Source: Saprospirales bacterium
GTDB taxonomy: Bacteria > Bacteroidota > Bacteroidia > Chitinophagales > Saprospiraceae
Assembly (NCBI GenBank): GCA_016711045.1
Contig: JADJTT010000003.1
Span: 310,001-374,000 of the forward strand
Length of the DNA: 64,000 bases
Direction: 5' to 3'
Position 1 is the stretch's first letter; each line of letters opens with the position of its first letter. The notes beneath the pieces are model-generated. The model ran no database searches, was not told where the DNA came from, and was given only the letters and a program-made list of their open reading frames with translations. Shown one piece after another: positions 1 through 11,600 of this stretch. A program made the position numbers and the translations under genes.

Positions 1-20
1 CTCCGGAGGCCTAAGATTGC

Positions 21-407
21 TTATAACCCCTCTACCACATCCTTCAACATCCCTCCAACCTGCCCTGCCAATTCCAGGAGTTCCGGATTGTCAATGGCAG
101 CCATGGAAGCTACGGGGTTGACCGCAGATACTTCCACTTTCCCGTTTTCAAGCTCTTGCACGATCACGTTGCAGGGGAGCATGGCGCCAACCTTATTTTC
201 TTTTTGGAGGGCTTCAAAAGCGTAGTTTGGATTGCAAGCCCCTAAAATGTGATACGGACGGATCTCCTTGTCGATCTTCTTCTGAAAGGTGCCTTTCATA
301 TCGATCTCGGTGATGATCCCGAAGCCTTTGGTTTTTAGGGAAGCTATGGTATGCTCTTTTGCTTCCTCGAAATTCATATCCAATACTTTGCTGAAATAGT
401 AACTCAT
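21..407 (-). CDS. DUF302 family protein
   Basis: The 128-residue product matches the DUF302 fold family in length and layout: an N-terminal segment with a long helix (EEAKEHTIASLKTKGFG), then IITEIDMKGTFQKK, the ILGACNPNYAFEAL segment and LPCNVIVQE. The conserved Cys in the GACNP and LPCN segments are typical of the family. No signal peptide is visible, so it is probably cytosolic. Members have no settled biochemical role; binding of a small molecule, metal or heme has been suggested. The gene is read away from the cytochrome locus that begins near 1478, and a frameshifted secreted gene starts 238 bp away on the other strand. Family call is firm; function is unknown. Confidence 0.85.
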   Translation of the reverse strand: MSYYFSKVLDMNFEEAKEHTIASLKTKGFGIITEIDMKGTFQKKIDKEIRPYHILGACNPNYAFEALQKENKVGAMLPCNVIVQELENGKVEVSAVNPVASMAAIDNPELLELAGQVGGMLKDVVEGL

Positions 408-644
408 GGTGTATTTTTTGACAAAGTTCGGTTACTCCTACTTCCCGGTCAGTGATCTGCGTCACCTTTGGTGGCCCACAAAACTCAAATTGAAGTGGTT
501 TTCTCCACTACATTGACTACATCGCAGCATAAAGTAGAGCAAGTCTTCAAGGTCAATCCGAAACCCATAAACGGTTCATTTTATGTACGCGTTCAGGGCT
601 CGAACCAATCGGTTATAATCGCGTTGACCTTAATCACTTGCATC

Positions 645-1267
645 ATGAAAGCCACCTACCTTTTAAGTGTGTTCTTTATCCTTTTTTCCATCCAATCAGG
701 TGCTGCCCAAAGCTTCGAGCTTATGACGGGTACCAAGCGGATATTTTTCGACGTCAAATACATTAAAATAGTTGAGGGGCACAAAAATTTCTCGCTACTC
801 AGCAGAACGAGGGCGACTGCGGAGTACGACGAACAAAAGACCGACCTCTTTACGGGCACCTATTTGAATTATAGCATAAAAGCCGGTTTCGGAGGAACGG
901 TAGCTGGCAGGATTGCAAGTACCGGTTCGGGCTTTGACCTTGGCGTGCATTACTTTACTTTAAAGCCAACGCCAAATTCATGGCCTATCTCCTTCCTGCG
1001 ATCCAAATTAGTGACGAGCTCCTTTTAACCTGGCTTTCCTTTCTGCGCTATTCGCCGAATCTAAAGAATGATTGGAAAATCCACTCTAGTCTGGAGCTCT
1101 TCTCCGCCTTTGGTAACGAGGGCCATCTGAAGAGCGTACAACGAGCCCGGCTCGGGGTGAGCAATAAAAGCTATGCCTTTGGCCTTGCCCTGAATCTTGG
1201 AGAAAAAGGAAAATCGCTGGAGGAAGTGGACGTAAATCCAGGGGTGTTTGTGCAGAAGAGTTTTTAG
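645..1267 (+). pseudogene. Secreted hypothetical protein, reading frame broken by a -1 shift near 960
   Basis: An ATG at 645 opens a signal peptide (LLSVFFILFSIQSGAAQ) and a compact, probably beta-rich domain. The frame runs into unrelated sequence after HYFTL. The -1 frame, entered at 962, continues with KANAKFMAYLLPAIQ and runs to a stop at 1267, giving about 207 residues with uniform composition. The junction sits on T TTA AAG (959-965), which fits the -1 slippery heptamer pattern; loss of one base from the TTT-AAA run would give the same result. I do not recognise the family. It may be a secreted or outer-membrane protein. Alternatives are a pseudogene, a sequence error, or programmed frameshifting. 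Confidence 0.5.
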
Positions 1268-1361
1268 AGGAGGTGGAGGTCATTACCATCCCCCCACCAA
1301 ACATCTTTAAAAAAAGCATATTTGTCGTCCCCCTGACCAAGGGAAATTATCAGAAAATAGT

Positions 1362-1369
1362 TAGATTTG
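1362..1369 (+). promoter_or_regulatory. Possible -7 box upstream of the cytochrome locus
   Basis: TAGATTTG matches the Bacteroidota -7 consensus TAnnTTTG and lies about 110 bp upstream of the first gene of the electron-transfer run. No TTTG -33 box is seen at the usual 19-21 bp spacing, so support is weak. Confidence 0.3.
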
Positions 1370-1477
1370 GCCGTTCTAACTTAGATTAGAGGATTCGTGC
1401 CAGATCATGCACCCTATCGTGAAAATCTGACCCCTTCCCCATACGAACATTCTGTTATCTAGAAACATAGTGTAGTC

Positions 1478-2347
1478 ATGTCCCAACTAGCTCACCGGAT
1501 TTACATTTACACCTTTGTATTCCTTGTTGTCCTGGCAACGGTATACTTGTTTTACAGGGGTATTCCGTATTACAGCACCAGTGAAGTAGAGCGCTTTTAC
1601 CACCCCGATCACGACCTGTTCAAGCCCAGTGGCGCTTTTGGCCACGGATTGGGTATCATCGGTACATTGATGGTCTTATTCGGGGTATTTTCCTACATGG
1701 GCCGAAAAAGGTACCGCTTCCTTGTCCGTCTCGGCAGGTTAAAATACTGGCTGGAGTTTCACATCTTTCTTTGCAGCCTGGGTCCTATTTTGATCATGTA
1801 CCACACTGCATTCAAATTTGGAGGCATTGTGTCCATCAGTTTCTGGAGTATGGTGGCGGTGGTGGCGAGTGGCGTCATTGGCCGGTTTATTTATATCCAG
1901 ATACCCCGCACGATCGAAGGACGGGAATTGAGCCTCCAGGAAGTAAAGGAAATGAAGACCAACATTGGCACCTTCATCCAAAACTCATACAGCCTGGATC
2001 AGGAAAGTTATCAGGCTATCCTGGCGGCAACCACGGCATCCCCCCAGCGGGAAGGCGGGAATTTATTTTCCCGAATAGTGCACAAATACTTCGAAGACGG
2101 AAGGAATATTCGCGCCGTAAAGCGGATCCTTCGGGCAAATAAACTTTCCGGGGTCGATGTCCGAAAGGTGACGAAACTCATTCGAGATGAAATGGCGTTG
2201 AACAACCGGATCGACCGGCTTCAAACCATGCAGCAGCTGTTCAAGTACTGGCACGTCGCACATCTCCCTTTTGCAATAATCATGCTGATTATCATGGTAA
2301 TACATGTGATCGTCACCATTACGTTCGGATATAGATGGATCTTTTAA
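1478..2347 (+). CDS. Multi-histidine integral membrane protein, probable b-type heme electron carrier
   Basis: The 289-residue protein has membrane segments near residues 8-28, 55-75, 90-112, 117-140 and 262-285. A soluble loop of about 110 residues lies before the last one. Histidines in or beside the membrane (H56, H95, H109, H259, H262, H276) are spaced as expected for two b hemes, as in ferric-reductase-like or cytochrome b561-like proteins; the heme assignment is inference. It is the first gene of a same-strand run, 26 bp before an Fe-S/FAD oxidoreductase and upstream of two multiheme cytochromes. A quinone or electron-transfer role in the inner membrane is the natural reading. A weak promoter -7 box (TAGATTTG, 1362-1369) lies upstream. 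Confidence 0.7.
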   Translation: MSQLAHRIYIYTFVFLVVLATVYLFYRGIPYYSTSEVERFYHPDHDLFKPSGAFGHGLGIIGTLMVLFGVFSYMGRKRYRFLVRLGRLKYWLEFHIFLCSLGPILIMYHTAFKFGGIVSISFWSMVAVVASGVIGRFIYIQIPRTIEGRELSLQEVKEMKTNIGTFIQNSYSLDQESYQAILAATTASPQREGGNLFSRIVHKYFEDGRNIRAVKRILRANKLSGVDVRKVTKLIRDEMALNNRIDRLQTMQQLFKYWHVAHLPFAIIMLIIMVIHVIVTITFGYRWIF

Positions 2348-2373
2348 GTGCTTTTATTTTATAATTAGCTGCC

Positions 2374-3702
2374 ATGTTGCTGGAAAAATACATCACATAT
2401 GGGATTGTCCTTTTGGTTTGTGTGGTGATCATAGCGATCTACCTGAGGAAACTCAAAAAGGCTTCCCAGGAAGTTGAGGCAAAAATTGAAAAAGCCAAGG
2501 AAGAGGGGTTGTTTGAACCGGTATCGCTGCACCCGGTCATCAATTTGAATACGTGTATAAAAAGCGGAGGGTGCATAACCGCTTGTCCGGAACAGGATAT
2601 TTTGGGGATCGTAAATGGAAAAGCGACCCTGATCAACGCCTCCCATTGTGTGGGCCATGGGGCCTGTTTCCACAGCTGTCCGGTGGAAGCCATCACGCTG
2701 GTCATTGGCACAGAAAAACGCGGAGTCGACCTTCCCCACGTCAACCAAAATTTTGAGACTAATATTCCCGGGATCTATATCGCCGGCGAATTGGGGGGCA
2801 TGGGCCTGATCAAGAACAGTGTCGAACAAGGGCAGGCCGCAGTAGAGAACATCGTCAAATCCGGGTTCCGGAAAAATCCGGCCACGTATGACCTCGTTAT
2901 TATCGGCGCCGGACCGGCCGGCATTTCCGCGTCCCTGACCGCCAAAAAGCACAACTTGAACTTTATTACCCTTGAGCAGGATACGCTTGGGGGCACTGTA
3001 TTCACCTTTCCCCGCTCGAAGATCGTCATGACGGCGCCCATGGACCTGCCTCTCCACGGCAAGGTAAAACTGTTTAACACCAGCAAATCGGATCTGCTCG
3101 ACCTCTGGCAAACCGTGCTTGCGAAGAACAATATCCAAATCCGGGAAAATACCAAAGTGGAGGGCGTGCTCCTCGAAAACGGCAGCTTCAAGGTGATGAC
3201 ACTGAAAGGAGAAGAATTCAAGGCCCAAAACGTATTACTGGCCATTGGCAGACGTGGAAGTCCCCGAAAGTTGAACATACCCGGAGAGACCCTCGAGAAG
3301 GTCGCCTACCGGTTGCTGGAGCCGGAAAATATTACCGAAAAGAATGTGGTAGTAGTCGGCGGTGGCGACTCAGCGGTGGAAGCTGCCATCTCGCTGTCCG
3401 AGCAAAATAATGTGGTGCTGTCATACCGCAAGGAACACTTCAGCCGGGTGAAGCCTCAGAACAAGGAAAATTTACGGGTAGCTATTGAAACCGGAAAATT
3501 AGACGTCAAGTATAAAACCAACCTGGTGAAAATCGAAACGGATAAGGCCATCCTTACCCACGAGGAAGGAGGGAGCCAATTTGCCCTGGAGAACGACCTG
3601 GTCTATATTTTTGCCGGAGGCGAGCTACCGACTTCTTTCCTGGAAAAAGCAGGGGTGCAGATCTCCAAACGCTTTGGGTATACGATGAAAAAACATGGCT
3701 GA
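2374..3702 (+). CDS. Membrane-anchored ferredoxin-domain FAD/NAD(P) oxidoreductase
   Basis: The protein has 442 residues: an N-terminal membrane anchor (7-24), a linker, a ferredoxin-like domain (about 53-112), a FAD-binding motif GAGPAG (178-183) and a pyridine-nucleotide site GGGDS (329-333). It belongs to the thioredoxin-reductase-like flavoprotein superfamily but lacks the redox CxxC, so it should pass electrons to its Fe-S domain and not to a disulfide. Both Fe-S motifs read C-x5-C-x3-CP (C61/C67/C71 and C92/C98/C102), with Ser64 and His95 at the usual fourth-cysteine position. It probably transfers electrons between NAD(P)H and the neighbouring membrane protein and cytochromes. The 26-bp gap to the upstream gene suggests an operon. 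Confidence 0.8.
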   Translation: MLLEKYITYGIVLLVCVVIIAIYLRKLKKASQEVEAKIEKAKEEGLFEPVSLHPVINLNTCIKSGGCITACPEQDILGIVNGKATLINASHCVGHGACFHSCPVEAITLVIGTEKRGVDLPHVNQNFETNIPGIYIAGELGGMGLIKNSVEQGQAAVENIVKSGFRKNPATYDLVIIGAGPAGISASLTAKKHNLNFITLEQDTLGGTVFTFPRSKIVMTAPMDLPLHGKVKLFNTSKSDLLDLWQTVLAKNNIQIRENTKVEGVLLENGSFKVMTLKGEEFKAQNVLLAIGRRGSPRKLNIPGETLEKVAYRLLEPENITEKNVVVVGGGDSAVEAAISLSEQNNVVLSYRKEHFSRVKPQNKENLRVAIETGKLDVKYKTNLVKIETDKAILTHEEGGSQFALENDLVYIFAGGELPTSFLEKAGVQISKRFGYTMKKHG

Positions 3703-3741
3703 TAATTCAAGTTACGCAGGTATGGATAATTTCTTGGCATT

Positions 3742-3830
3742 AAAAGGGATTATGAGGGATTGATCGGGATTGAGGGGATTGCCTCCGATTAATCCCCCTT
3801 AATCCCGATAAATCCCCTTCAATCCCTTTT
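3742..3830. repeat. GGGATT-word intergenic palindrome
   Basis: The gap between the oxidoreductase and the first cytochrome holds an imperfect palindrome. Its left arm repeats GGGATT/GGGATTG words and its right arm repeats AATCCC; the outer ends AAAAGGGATT and AATCCCTTTT pair exactly. As RNA it would form a long hairpin within the putative operon, without a T-tract. It may act as an mRNA-processing or attenuation element, or be an interspersed palindromic element. Confidence 0.7.
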
Positions 3831-3879
3831 GGTAACTGCATAAAACATCGGTTAATAACTTTATTCTGAGCACTTTCTA

Positions 3880-5697
3880 ATGAGACTTCAACTACTTACA
3901 ATCAGCATTCTTTGCGTTTTCACTGTCTTTCGGGCAGGGGCGCAGATCTCGCCGGGCGATCTGGCGAAATCGCATGCGGAGCTGGAGGGGATGTCCAACT
4001 GCACCAAATGCCACGTGTTGGGTGAAAAAGTTTCGAATGATAAATGCCTCGACTGCCATAAAGAGATAAAAAGCCGGATCGACAAGCGCGAAGGTTACCA
4101 CTACTCCAAAGAAGTGAAGGGAAAAGATTGCGCCGAATGCCACAACGATCACCACGGCCGGAATTTTGACATGATCCACCTGGACAAGGATGCCTTCAAA
4201 CACACCCTCACGGGGTATGAGTTGACCGGCGCACATAAAACGATTGATTGCCGCGAGTGTCACAAACCCGACCTGGTCAGTGACCGGGAACTCCGAAAGC
4301 GCACCAACACCTACCTCGGGCTGGATGAAAAGTGCGCGGCATGCCACGACGACTACCACCAGGCTACCTTATCGTCGACCGATTGTGCAAGCTGCCACAC
4401 TACGGAGAAATTTGTCCCTGCTGAAAAATTCAACCACGACAAAGCGAAATTTCCCCTATTGGGAAAACACAAGAACGTGGAGTGCATTGAATGCCACCAG
4501 AAAGAAATGCGGAACGGCCAGGATTTTCAACGCTTTGCCGACGTTCAGTTCAGCAATTGCAGCAGCTGCCACGAGGATGTCCATTTCAATAGCCTGCTGT
4601 CTAATTGCAAGGAATGTCACACCGAAGAGTCTTTTGACCGCTTTATCGGAAAGAACCGGTTTAATCACAGCCGAACCGATTTCCCTTTAAAAGGAAAACA
4701 CAAGCGGGTGGATTGCTTCCAATGCCACCAGCAAGACGCCACGCCACTCACTGTTTTTGAAGACAGGGATGGCGTCCAGCCCGACAATTGTGTCGCCTGC
4801 CATGAAGATATCCATGAGACGAAATTTGGGAACAAATGTGCGGAATGCCACAATGAAGATTCCTTCAGCTACAGTGGAAGCATGGATAATTTCAACCACA
4901 ACCGGACAAGTTTCGTATTAGTTGGAAAACACGTGGCCGTCGATTGCCGGGATTGTCATACCGAAAAACTTACGGATCCGCTGCCGCACAGCGATTGTGC
5001 TTCCTGCCATACCGACTACCATGAAAGTCAATTCGTCCAAAATGGTTCAGGGCCAGACTGCGCCAAATGCCATACGGTCGATGGCTTTGATGTGACCCTT
5101 TACACCCTCGAAGACCACAACCGAACAAAGTTTCAATTGGACGGCGCGCACATGGCAACCCCTTGCTTTGAGTGTCATTTGCAAAAAGAAAAATGGCTTT
5201 TTAGAGAAATTGGCGAAAAATGTGTAGATTGCCACGACGATGTACACAAAGGATATTTAGATTCTAAGTACTACCCCAGCCAAACTTGTCAAAATTGCCA
5301 TTTAAGCACCCAGTGGAAAGACAACCAGTTCGACCATAAACTGACTGGTTATCAGCTTGAAGGCGCCCACGCCCAGCAGAATTGTGCGGCATGTCATGGC
5401 AAAGACGAGCAATACCCCCAAGTTAATTTTAACGCCTTAACTCAAACCTGTACGGAGTGTCACGACAATGTGCACGACCGGCAATTTGAAAAAAATGGTA
5501 CCACCTCCTGTGAGTCGTGCCATGGATTTGATAATTGGGACGCCAGTAAGTTCGACCACGACGCAACGGCATTTAAGCTGGACGGGAAACATGTCGAGGT
5601 GGAATGCAAAGAATGTCATAAAAAAATCGAGGTTGACGGAAAAAGCATTGTACAGTATAAATTTCAAAGTTTCGAATGCGTAGACTGTCACAATTAA
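3880..5697 (+). CDS. Multiheme c-type cytochrome, 23 CXXCH motifs
   Basis: A signal peptide (LLTISILCVFTVFRAGAQ) precedes 23 CXXCH heme-attachment motifs in 605 residues, about one heme per 26 residues. Between motifs, His recur in FNH, GKH/GAH and EDIH/DDVH-type words, enough to supply distal ligands for bis-His hemes. The layout resembles cytochrome c3/c7-like repeat proteins. The mature protein should lie in the periplasm or at the cell surface and act as an electron wire. It is followed, with a 22-bp overlap, by a much larger cytochrome that shares the GAH-x-DCxxCH repeat style, so the two probably arose from a common repeat and are co-translated. Confidence 0.92.
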   Translation: MRLQLLTISILCVFTVFRAGAQISPGDLAKSHAELEGMSNCTKCHVLGEKVSNDKCLDCHKEIKSRIDKREGYHYSKEVKGKDCAECHNDHHGRNFDMIHLDKDAFKHTLTGYELTGAHKTIDCRECHKPDLVSDRELRKRTNTYLGLDEKCAACHDDYHQATLSSTDCASCHTTEKFVPAEKFNHDKAKFPLLGKHKNVECIECHQKEMRNGQDFQRFADVQFSNCSSCHEDVHFNSLLSNCKECHTEESFDRFIGKNRFNHSRTDFPLKGKHKRVDCFQCHQQDATPLTVFEDRDGVQPDNCVACHEDIHETKFGNKCAECHNEDSFSYSGSMDNFNHNRTSFVLVGKHVAVDCRDCHTEKLTDPLPHSDCASCHTDYHESQFVQNGSGPDCAKCHTVDGFDVTLYTLEDHNRTKFQLDGAHMATPCFECHLQKEKWLFREIGEKCVDCHDDVHKGYLDSKYYPSQTCQNCHLSTQWKDNQFDHKLTGYQLEGAHAQQNCAACHGKDEQYPQVNFNALTQTCTECHDNVHDRQFEKNGTTSCESCHGFDNWDASKFDHDATAFKLDGKHVEVECKECHKKIEVDGKSIVQYKFQSFECVDCHN

Positions 5698-8600
5698 TAT
5701 TATTTCTCGGACTATCCGTTAGTCTGTTTGCTCAATCCCCGCATGGGGATGGGCTGGTCATCGATTGTGCGGCCTGCCACAATACCGAAGGGTGGCTTAT
5801 CCCAGAGTCCTGGAGGTTAAATACCCCTGCCAAACCGGAAACTTCCGGTACCACCGGATGGGTGTTGGATGATGCAAAAAAACGTTTTAGCCACGACCAA
5901 ACGGATTATGAGCTCACCGGACAGCACCTGGTCGTCGACTGCAAAAACTGTCATACCTCGTTGGTCTTTTCGGAAGCGAGTCCCGAATGTGTTTCCTGCC
6001 ATACCGATATGCACAACCAGACAGTTGGAATGGATTGTGCCAGATGCCATAGTCCGGAAAACTGGCTGGTCGACAATATCAGCCAGTTGCACCAGGACAA
6101 TGGATTTCCGCTGGTTGGTGCCCACAGCGCCGTGACTTGTGCGGAATGCCATACCTCTGAAACAGCCCTCCGGTTTGACCGGATCGGAAATGATTGCGTC
6201 AGTTGCCACTTGCCTGATTATGAAGCGTCTACCAATCCCAATCACGAAAATGCCGGATTCTCCAAAGATTGTGCGGAATGCCACGATGTGTTCCGGTTCG
6301 GTTGGACGACCGAACTGGTCAATCATGATTTTTTTCCCTTAACCTTGGGACACGATATAGCCGATTGCGCTGCCTGCCACACTTCCGGAAACTTTTCAGA
6401 TACCCCTAACGAATGTGTCGCCTGCCACCAGGCTGATTTCGATAGCTCAAATGATCCAAACCACCCGAGTGCCGATTTTTCTACCGACTGCGCATCTTGC
6501 CATACCACTGATACGGGTTGGATGCCGGCAGAATTTTTGGAACACGATGCCAGTTTCTTCCCAATTTATAGCGGCGGTCACCTGGGCCAATGGGAACGCT
6601 GTTCGGACTGCCACTCCAATTCTTCAGACTATTTGATTTTCACTTGTGTCAGCTGTCACCTCAATCCAGAGACGGATGAACAGCACGATGGGGTAATCGG
6701 CTATGTTTATGACGATCCGGCCTGTTTGGCCTGCCACCCCACCGGAAACACGGACGACCTCTTTGATCATAACACCACTAATTTTCCGCTGACAGGCGCC
6801 CACGTAACCACTGAATGCCTGGAGTGCCATACCAATGGATTTGCCGGTACGCCCATGGAGTGCGCCGCCTGCCATACGTTGGATTTCAACGAGACGACTA
6901 ACCCTGACCATGAAACATTGGAGTTTCCCACCGATTGTGCCTCCTGTCATACCACCGATCCGGGCTGGATGCCGGCTACGTTCGACATTCACGATAATTA
7001 CTACCCACTCAACGGAGCGCATGCGCAGATCGCCAATGATTGTGTGACGTGCCACAACGGGGATTACAACAATACGCCCAATACCTGTGCCGGCTGCCAT
7101 ATAGAAAATTACAACCAAACGACGGAGCCAGACCACCAATCGCTCCAGTTTTCTACCGATTGTGCCTCCTGCCATACGGAAGATGCCTGGGCGCCTGCTA
7201 CCTGGGACCACGACGGGCAGTATTTCCCCATTTACAGCGGAGCCCACAATGGAGAGTGGGATCAGTGTGTGGATTGCCATACCAATCCGTCGGACTACAC
7301 CGAATTTACTTGCATCACCTGCCATACCAATCCGGAGACCGATAACGTCCACGATGGGGTCGGCGGTTATTCTTATAACAGCCCCGCCTGCCTCGCTTGT
7401 CACCCCACCGGTAGTGCCGATGATAATTTCGACCACAACAATACCAATTTCCCGCTGACGGGCTCCCATACCACCGTGGCTTGTATCGAATGCCATGCTT
7501 CGGGCTATGCAGGCACGCCTACTGCCTGTGCGGCTTGCCATACACCCGATTTCGATCAGACGATCAATCCGGATCACAACACCCTGGGCTTGTCGACCGA
7601 TTGTGCCATGTGCCACACCACGGCGCCCGATTGGATGCCGGCCAATTTCCCGGTCCACGACAATTACTATCCCCTCAACGGCGCACATGCGCTGATCGCT
7701 ACCGATTGTGCCGCTTGTCACAACGGGGATTACAACAACACCCCCAATACCTGTGTGGGCTGTCACTTGAATGATTTCAACCAAACCACTGATCCGGATC
7801 ACCAGGCTCTCCAGTTTTCTACCGATTGTGCGACCTGCCACTCGGAAAGTACCTGGGTACCTTCGACCTTCGACCACGACGGGCAATATTTCCCGATCTT
7901 TAGTGGAAAACACAACGGGGAGTGGGATCAATGCTCGGATTGTCATACCAATCCCGCAGACTACAGCATATTTACCTGTATCACTTGTCATACCAATCCC
8001 CAAACGAACAATCAGCACGATGGGGTGAACGGATATTCCTACAATAGCCCAGCCTGCCTTGCCTGCCATCCTACGGGGAGTTCAGATAATATTTTCGACC
8101 ACAATACCACCGGATTCCAACTGACCGGCGGGCACACTTCGGCAGACTGCCTGGAGTGTCACGATGCGGGATTCCAAAACACGCCTTCCGAGTGTGTAGC
8201 TTGTCATAACCCTGAGTTTGTCCAAACGACCAACCCCAACCACAATGCCCTGGGTTTGTCTACCGATTGCGCCTCCTGCCACACGACGGAACCGGGCTGG
8301 AACCCGGCATTGTTTGCCGACCACAACAGTTACTATGCATTGAATGGAGCCCATGCGATTATCGCCAACGAGTGTGCCACCTGCCATAACGGGGATTACA
8401 ACAATACTCCAAACACCTGTGCAGGCTGCCATACAGATAACTATAACCAAACGACCAACCCGGATCACCAGGCGGCTCAATTCCCCACCGATTGTGCCAG
8501 TTGCCATTCGGAAAACGCCTGGGTACCTTCTACGTTCGACCATAACAACACCAATTTCCCGTTGACCGGTGCACATACTTCGGTGGACTGTATCGATTGC

Positions 8601-11600
8601 CATACCGCCGGATATCAGAATACGCCCACGGATTGTGCCTCTTGTCATACGACCAATTTCGACCAAACGACCAACCCGGATCACAATGCCCTCGGCTTGT
8701 CGACTGATTGTGCCATGTGCCATACGACCGCGCCTGACTGGATGCCGGCCGAATTTCCGGTGCATAACGATTATTATCCGTTGAACGGCGCGCATGCGCA
8801 GATCGCCAACGATTGTGCCACCTGCCACAACGGAAGTTACAACAACACGCCCAACACCTGCTTTGGCTGTCATTCCGCCGATTACAACCAAACGACTAAT
8901 CCCGATCACCAGGCCGCTCAATTCCCCACCGATTGTGCTATTTGCCATTCGGAAAGCGCCTGGGTGCCTTCTACGTTCGACCATAACAATACCAATTTCG
9001 CGTTGACCGGTGCGCATACTTCGGTGGACTGTATCGATTGCCATACCGCAGGATATCAGGACACTCCAACGGATTGTGCCTCTTGTCATACGACCAATTT
9101 CGACCAAACGACCAACCCGGATCACAATGCCCTCGGCTTACCGACCGACTGTGCCATGTGCCATACCACGGCGCCCGATTGGATACCGGCCGAATTCCCG
9201 GTACATAACGATTACTATCCGTTGAACGGAGCCCATGCGCAAATCGCCAACGATTGTGCCACCTGCCACAACGGAAGTTACAACAACACGCCCAACACCT
9301 GCTTTGGCTGCCATTCCGCCGATTACAACCAAACGACGGACCCGGATCACCAGGCTGCTCAATTCCCGACCGACTGTGCAGGGTGCCACTCGGAGAGTGC
9401 CTGGGTGCCCGCGACATGGGACCATGACGGGCAATATTTCCCTATCTATAGCGGCAGCCACAATGGGGAATGGGATCAGTGTGTCGACTGCCATACCAAT
9501 CCGTCCAACTATGCGGAGTTTACTTGTACCACCTGTCATACCAACCCGGAGACTGATAATGCGCACAACGGAGTGGGCGGTTATTCCTACAACAGCCCAG
9601 CTTGCTTCGCTTGCCACCCAACCGGTAGTGCCAACGATAATTTTGACCACAACAACACCAACTTCCCATTGACGGGCGCCCACACTACGGCTGATTGTAT
9701 CGAGTGCCACGCAAGCGGCTATCAGGGAACGCCCACGGATTGCTATGCCTGTCATACCGATGATCACGGGATGAGCCTGAATCCAAGCCACGTCGCACTC
9801 GGTATACCTACGGATTGTGCGACCTGTCATACTACCGACCCAGGATGGGCGCCGGCTTCTTTCCCCATTCACGACGATTATTATCCCTTAACCGGTGCGC
9901 ATGTGCCGGTTGCCAATGATTGCGCCGGTTGTCACAACGGGGATTACAACAATACGCCCAATACCTGCTTGAGTTGCCACAGTGCGGATTATTCGCAGAG
10001 TACCAATCCGAACCACCCGGCGTTGGGCATTCCTTCTGACTGCGAGATGTGCCATACGACCGCGCCTGACTGGATGCCGGCCTCTTTCCCCATTCACGAC
10101 AACTACTATGTGCTGAATGGCGCCCACGCGGTTATCGCGCAAGATTGTGCAGCCTGCCATAACGGCGAGTACAACAATACGCCCAACACCTGTGTTGGCT
10201 GCCATATCAATGATTATACCCAAACGACCAACCCCAATCACCAGGCCGCTCAATTCCCCACTGATTGTGCCACTTGTCATACAGAGAGTACCTGGGTACC
10301 TTCCACCTTCGATCACAACAATTTCTATCCGATCATCGGGGCGCATATTCCGATCGCCAACGATTGCAACGCTTGCCATAACGGGAACTATAACAATACG
10401 CCCAACACCTGCTCCGGTTGCCATTTGAATGATTATAACCAGACCACCGATCCCGACCACCAGGCCGCGCAATTCCCCACCGATTGCGAGAATTGCCATA
10501 CGCAGAACGCTTGGGTGCCTTCTACTTTTGACCACGCCGTGTACTACCCGTTTACCGGAGCCCATATTCCGATCGCCAATGATTGCAACGCCTGCCATAA
10601 CGGGAATTACAACAATACGCCCAATACCTGTGCCGGTTGCCATACGCCGGATTATGCACAAAGTACCAATCCCAACCACCCGGCATTAGGCATACCTACT
10701 GATTGCGCGATGTGCCACACTACCACCCCGGATTGGACGCCGGCTACCTTCCCCATTCACAACACGTATTATCCGTTGAATGGGGCACATGCAGTCATCG
10801 CGGAGGATTGTGCGGCTTGCCACAACGGGAATTACAATAATACCCCCAACACGTGTGTGGGTTGCCATTTGACCGATTATAACCAAACGACAAACCCCGA
10901 CCACCAGGCGGCGCAATTCCCTACAGACTGCGAGAGCTGCCATTCGGAAAGCGCCTGGGTGCCTTCTACGTTTAACCATAACCAGTATTTCCCATTCACC
11001 GGGGCCCATATTCCGATAGCGAATGACTGTAATGCCTGCCACAACGGGAATTACAACAATACGCCCAATACCTGCAATGGGTGTCATACCGCGGATTATG
11101 CACAAAGTACCAATCCCAATCACCAGGCATTGAGCCTGCCTACCGATTGTGCGATGTGCCATACCACTGCCCCGGATTGGATGCCGGCCACTTTCCCCAT
11201 TCACAACAACTACTACCAGTTGAATGGAGCGCATGCCATTATTGCCAGTGATTGTGCAGCTTGCCACAATGGGAATTACAACAATACCCCCAACACCTGT
11301 TATGGCTGCCATATCAATGATTATACCCAAACGACCAACCCCAACCACCAGGCGGCGCAATTTCCAATTAACTGCCAGGATTGCCATACGGAGGTCGCCT
11401 GGGTGCCTTCCACATTTGACCATGACCTGTACTATCCCTTCACCGGGGCGCATATACCGATAGCGAATAATTGCAACGCCTGCCATAACGGGAATTACAA
11501 CAACACCCCCAATACCTGTGCAGGCTGCCATACACCGGATTATGTGCAGAGCACCAATCCCAATCACACGGCATTGAACATCCCTACCGATTGTGCGATG

